9,730 nucleotides of DNA from Desulfobacterales bacterium (GTDB lineage Bacteria > Desulfobacterota > Desulfobacteria > Desulfobacterales > Desulfobacteraceae), in NCBI GenBank assembly GCA_022361535.1, contig JAKSAU010000109.1, forward strand, positions 1 to 9,730. Reading direction: 5' to 3'. Shown one piece after another: positions 7,005 to 9,730 of the stretch. A program made the translations under genes and the position numbers. The stretch's first letter is position 1. Each line of letters starts with the position of its first letter. The notes beneath the pieces are model-generated. The model was given only the letters and a program-made list of their open reading frames with translations, ran no database searches and was not told where the DNA came from.

Positions 7005-9395
7005 TCAGGGTTTAGGCTGCAATGTCAGTGTTCTTCCAAGCGTTTGTCCTATACTAAAATGCATGGGAATCTGATCGCCTTTTGCCCAGGTATGAACCAG
7101 GTCATCATAATGAGGGCTTTTGTAGTGGCCGGACTGTCCAGGCGGACTGATAATGGTTGCCGATTCCAGATCATTAAAGTCCACCATCATCCGTATCACC
7201 CCGCCAGAGGTCATGCGGAACGGATCCAATGGCGTCCAGAATCCTGAATTGATAGTATGATGAGACCCAGGAGTGGGAACCGGATCAAGGTTCAAAAAGA
7301 AAAGTTTTTCACCTAAGGGGTGTTTGAAATACATTTGGTGAACTTTTCCCCAGTTCCATTTTCCGTTTGCCCCTCCTAAATTCTGGGCAATATAATCTGC
7401 TGTCTGCTTAAGGCTTTTTCGGATAATATCATCCCGGTTTTCTGTCTCCATCGGGGTTGATTTATCGTCAAACATCTTATGGTTGTTGTCATCCATAATT
7501 CTTGTCAGCGCAAGGTCAGGCACATAATAAAGGTATTCGCGTGCCAGGCCTTTGTCCCATCTTTCCTGGCCGACTTCATCCATAAAGGTATTTTTCATCA
7601 TCCTGAAATAAAAATAATTAAAGACAACGGCAGCACGGCTGTCTAAATCGACAGTTCCATCCCATCCATCTAATAGGTCCAGGTAAGCGGACAGTTCCCC
7701 CATACCCCTGCAGGCCTCTAAAATCCTTGGTACCCATCGTTGTGCAACAACAGAAACAGTGTCAAGCTGCATGGATTTGAGTTCTTGAAAATCCACATGG
7801 CCGTTCCCCCTTTCCTTCATCAAGTTTTCAAACCGGATAGCACGCTCAAACAAATAGTACCGGGTCAGGTGGTAGTCCACATTGCCAGGATCGTTGTTAA
7901 ATGAGGCAACATATCCTTTGGCCGGATTCTTGTCCCATGGCAAATCTTCAAAAGGGATAAACCCCTTCCAGTCATATTCCCCAGTCCAGCCTGGCACAGG
8001 CAGAGATCCGTCTCCTTTTTCGCGGATGGGCGGGGATGCAGTAAACTGCCAGCCGATATTTCCATGGATATCAGCGTACCCGATATTCAGGTTCATGGTC
8101 CGCACAAGGGAAAGTGCTTTTCTAAAAGAGGCAAAATCCGTTGAACGGGCCATAGCCATAAGGCCGTCAAAGTCCCTTGCAACAATATCCAGGGCTGCCC
8201 ATTCCATAGAACAGTTTTCAGGGGCCAATTCCATGACTTTAGAAATCATTGGTCCGTGCCTGGATATTTTCACCTCAAAAGGGACTTCTTTTGTTCCATC
8301 TTTTTCTTTAATCCGGAGAGTTTCCTTAATCACTTTAAAGTCTTCGTACCCATTTTCTGTCAGGTACTGGTTGGGATTTGTCGGGTTTATCTTTTCCACA
8401 AAATAATCAAGTTCATCCCCCCTGCCGTTCACCGCACTCCACGCCATGCTGCCGTTAAACCCCAACGGACCTATGCCGGGAACCCCTGGTAACGCACCGC
8501 CCATGGCATCAAATGACCCTCCTTTCATGCGGGTCAGGTAAAAAAGGCCTGGTAACGTGGGAGACAGGTCAGGGCTTCCGGCAAACATGGGTTTACCTGT
8601 GCCCGTCAACTTAGGAGAAAATATCATCCAGTTGGACGCGGCAATATCCAAAGTCAAAGGAAATCCTTTAAAGCCGGTATTCCGGGTAACAGCATCCCCA
8701 ATCTTCGGCACAAATTCATTGACTGTCCCTGACCTTCGATCATCTGCCACCAGCACAGGGGCGAACTTGGGGTATGAGGGAAGAATGGCCCGAAGGACGT
8801 CATCTCCTGCCTGTGCCCGGATCAGGTTCATAATCAGATCGACCTTTTTGGACCGGGTCAGACTATAGGACATGAGCAGAATGGCAACGACCGAGTCTTC
8901 AGGAACCCATGCCAACGGCTCTGTTCTCAAAAACACATACTCTCTTGGCAGATGGTCACATGTATTGATGTAGGCATTAACCCCTGCGGCATATGCCTCA
9001 AGTATGTCTTTGCCGTCATCAGACAATACGGAGAAACACTTTTTTGCCTGTCGGTAAAACCCCACGGTTTTCAAAAATTTATCAGATTCCAGCGTCCGCT
9101 TTCCAAACACAGAAGACAACTCACCTCTTCCGGCCATCCGGGTCATATCCATCTGGAACAGCCTTTCCCTGGCTGTGATATACCCTTGGGCAAAAAAGAG
9201 GTCTGTTTCATTCTGGGCAAAGATATGGGGGATTCCAAATTCGTCGGTTTTTACAGTAACCTCGGCTGACAGTCCATTGATGTGTTCGACCCCTTTATAG
9301 GAGGGAACGGCCATGGTGAAAAAGAAATGCCAAGCCCCATATCCAATACCACAGAATATCAATGCAAAAAGAATTAATCCTTTTAAAATCTTCAT
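7005..9395 (-). CDS. Penicillin acylase family Ntn-hydrolase, membrane-anchored or secreted
   Basis: Probable amide hydrolase of the penicillin acylase/acyl-homoserine-lactone acylase superfamily, exported to the periplasm. I place the start at ATG 9395 (796 residues), because AGGAGG lies five bases upstream. The open frame extends 25 codons further to a TTG at 9470 that has no ribosome site. Residues about 3-24 form one hydrophobic segment, a signal anchor with no lipobox. The alpha region has DEFGIPHIFA and ARERLFQMDMTRMAGRGELSSVFG. The predicted autocatalytic cleavage is just before S254 in AASNWMIF. A gapless match to the usual SNNWVVS...GKP pattern puts S254 at the nucleophile position, with N255 next. 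LPGVPGIGPLGFNG, GYADIHGNIGW, GWTGEYDWKGF and FNNDP follow; N500 fits the oxyanion-hole asparagine. Unusual residues are Asp at beta position 23 (usually His or Gln) and GSPDL where NDPHL is common. Substrates could be N-acyl amides, but specificity is unknown. Confidence 0.92.
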   Translation of the reverse strand: MKILKGLILFALIFCGIGYGAWHFFFTMAVPSYKGVEHINGLSAEVTVKTDEFGIPHIFAQNETDLFFAQGYITARERLFQMDMTRMAGRGELSSVFGKRTLESDKFLKTVGFYRQAKKCFSVLSDDGKDILEAYAAGVNAYINTCDHLPREYVFLRTEPLAWVPEDSVVAILLMSYSLTRSKKVDLIMNLIRAQAGDDVLRAILPSYPKFAPVLVADDRRSGTVNEFVPKIGDAVTRNTGFKGFPLTLDIAASNWMIFSPKLTGTGKPMFAGSPDLSPTLPGLFYLTRMKGGSFDAMGGALPGVPGIGPLGFNGSMAWSAVNGRGDELDYFVEKINPTNPNQYLTENGYEDFKVIKETLRIKEKDGTKEVPFEVKISRHGPMISKVMELAPENCSMEWAALDIVARDFDGLMAMARSTDFASFRKALSLVRTMNLNIGYADIHGNIGWQFTASPPIREKGDGSLPVPGWTGEYDWKGFIPFEDLPWDKNPAKGYVASFNNDPGNVDYHLTRYYLFERAIRFENLMKERGNGHVDFQELKSMQLDTVSVVAQRWVPRILEACRGMGELSAYLDLLDGWDGTVDLDSRAAVVFNYFYFRMMKNTFMDEVGQERWDKGLAREYLYYVPDLALTRIMDDNNHKMFDDKSTPMETENRDDIIRKSLKQTADYIAQNLGGANGKWNWGKVHQMYFKHPLGEKLFFLNLDPVPTPGSHHTINSGFWTPLDPFRMTSGGVIRMMVDFNDLESATIISPPGQSGHYKSPHYDDLVHTWAKGDQIPMHFSIGQTLGRTLTLQPKP

Positions 9396-9400
9396 CCAAG

Positions 9401-9406
9401 CCTCCT
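9401..9406 (-). promoter_or_regulatory. Strong Shine-Dalgarno site that sets the acylase start
   Basis: A perfect AGGAGG on the minus strand stands five bases before the ATG at 9395. It decides the start in favour of MKILKGL, which opens directly into the hydrophobic export segment, over the upstream in-frame TTG at 9470. Confidence 0.88.
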
Positions 9407-9509
9407 GAAACCAGATTGTTTGATGTGCCCGATCAGAAATTGAAGACACGATATAACGAATGGTATGCAAGAATCAAATAGTATTCTAAAAGTGAAGAAA
9501 GATGATACA

Positions 9510-9538
9510 GAACAAACGTTCATTCCTGATAATTCAGG
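9510..9538. repeat. Two adjacent inverted repeats in the acylase leader, possible operators
   Basis: CCTGA-TAAT-TCAGG (9525-9538) and GAAC-AAAC-GTTC (9510-9521) sit side by side just downstream of the proposed -10 box. The second reads AGAACAAACGTTCA with its flanks, one base away from a symmetric TGAAC-N4-GTTCA site, a general shape seen in TetR-family operators. No regulator gene is in the window, so the operator call is inference from position and symmetry. Confidence 0.3.
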
Positions 9539-9548
9539 CTTTCAAAGC

Positions 9549-9577
9549 ATACTACACAGCTTTAGCCTGTCAGGCAA
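9549..9577 (-). promoter_or_regulatory. Candidate sigma70-type promoter of the acylase gene
   Basis: On the minus strand TTGCCT (9572-9577, 4 of 6 to consensus) and TAGTAT (9549-9554, 4 of 6) are separated by 17 bases. Transcription would start near 9541-9543, leaving a leader of roughly 147 bases before the acylase ATG. The site lies between the end of the upstream membrane-protein frame and the acylase, which is where a promoter is expected. Confidence 0.45.
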
Positions 9578-9584
9578 CTTGACA
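9568..9584. repeat. Inverted repeat TGTCA-N7-TGACA covering the acylase -35 box
   Basis: Five-base perfect arms at 9568-9572 and 9580-9584. The sequence overlaps the -35 box proposed at 9572-9577. Part of it also belongs to a second small palindrome, GCCTG-T-CAGGC at 9565-9575. It could be a regulator-binding site or a weak hairpin at the end of the upstream gene. It has no following T-run on the minus strand, so a terminator role is unlikely. Confidence 0.3.
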
Positions 9585-9607
9585 ATATACCCTGAAAACT
9601 CAAACAA

Positions 9608-9730
9608 TTATGAATAGTCTTTGATGTGATGTGCCACGACCACTGCAATATAAATGACCCACAAGATCAATAGAACATGCAATACATCATTTTCAGAAAA
9701 CCAAATCTGTTTTTCCCAAAGCTTTTTTGA
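9608..9730 (-). CDS. C-terminal 40 residues of an unidentified membrane protein, 5' part outside window
   Basis: A frame open from the right edge ends at TAA (9608-9610). The 40 residues start with [20 protein letters not shown] and continue into a hydrophobic stretch, [16 protein letters not shown], then the short polar tail IKDYS. This looks like a last transmembrane helix with a short soluble C-terminus. I do not recognise the family. It is read in the same direction as all the other genes. The fragment is short and could be a chance frame, but the composition (a clean helix after a charged, amphipathic lead-in) favours a real gene end. Confidence 0.5.
   Translation of the reverse strand, partial: SKKLWEKQIWFSENDVLHVLLILWVIYIAVVVAHHIKDYS

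Noticed and set aside
6991..7017. CCCT-N6-AGGG hairpin and TTTAGGC direct repeats around the acylase stop, considered as a terminator
   Set aside because: The stem is only four base pairs, overlaps the stop codon and is not followed by a T-run on the minus strand. The 7-base direct repeats are short enough to be chance.
7882..8406. 174-codon plus-strand open frame
   Set aside because: It is antisense to the acylase beta chain and shows no motifs or ribosome site.
8629..8643. Acylase as a catalytically dead paralogue because the Trp of the motif is shifted (A-S-N-W)
   Set aside because: Aligning on Trp would put Ala at the nucleophile position. However, the distance from S254 to the conserved GKP is the same as in active family members, so Ser is most simply the nucleophile and only the Trp has moved.
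9396..9470. N-terminal extension of the acylase to a TTG at 9470
   Set aside because: The TTG lacks a Shine-Dalgarno sequence, and the extra 25 residues would precede the export segment. The ATG at 9395 has a perfect AGGAGG at good spacing.
1..9730. CRISPR arrays, insertion sequences, tRNA or rRNA genes, phage or defence cassettes
   Set aside because: No repeat-spacer pattern, transposase motif, terminal inverted repeats, tRNA-like cloverleaf or known defence domain was seen. The window is almost fully explained by the coding genes.

Overview
The window is a bacterial chromosomal segment with mid-range GC. Every supported gene is on the minus strand, so transcription runs from position 9730 towards 1. 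The protein style is Gram-negative: a cleavable signal peptide on a solute-binding protein and a membrane-anchored penicillin-acylase-type Ntn hydrolase. The overall flavour recalls Desulfobacterota such as Desulfobacteraceae. That taxonomic guess is weak, because there is no rRNA or lineage marker gene here.

Layout from right to left in transcription order. 9608-9730 is the C-terminal end of an unidentified membrane protein entering from outside. 9396-9607 is a 212-base gap with a plausible sigma70-type promoter and several short inverted repeats. 7005-9395 is a penicillin acylase family hydrolase with divergent residues around its active site. 6914-7004 is a 91-base gap with a weak promoter candidate. 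6113-6913 is a secreted family-3 solute-binding protein. 4798-6108 is sbcD and 1106-4801 is sbcC. 1-1109 is the N-terminal 369 residues of a DHA2 (EmrB/QacA-type) multidrug efflux transporter that runs off the left edge.

The last four genes look like one operon. The solute-binding protein stop and the sbcD start are separated by 4 bases. sbcD and sbcC overlap by 4 bases (GTGA), and sbcC and the transporter overlap by 4 bases (ATGA). Shine-Dalgarno sequences for the two overlapping starts lie inside the end of the upstream gene. SbcC and SbcD form one Mre11/Rad50-type nuclease complex that opens hairpins and processes DNA ends. The transporter and the solute-binding protein have no known functional link to it, so the arrangement suggests co-expression rather than a shared pathway.

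I find no CRISPR array, transposon, tRNA, rRNA, phage gene or recognisable defence cassette. The window is mostly ordinary housekeeping and envelope content. The points most worth a second look are the altered active-site neighbourhood of the acylase, its repeat-rich leader, and the tight coupling of an efflux pump to sbcDC.
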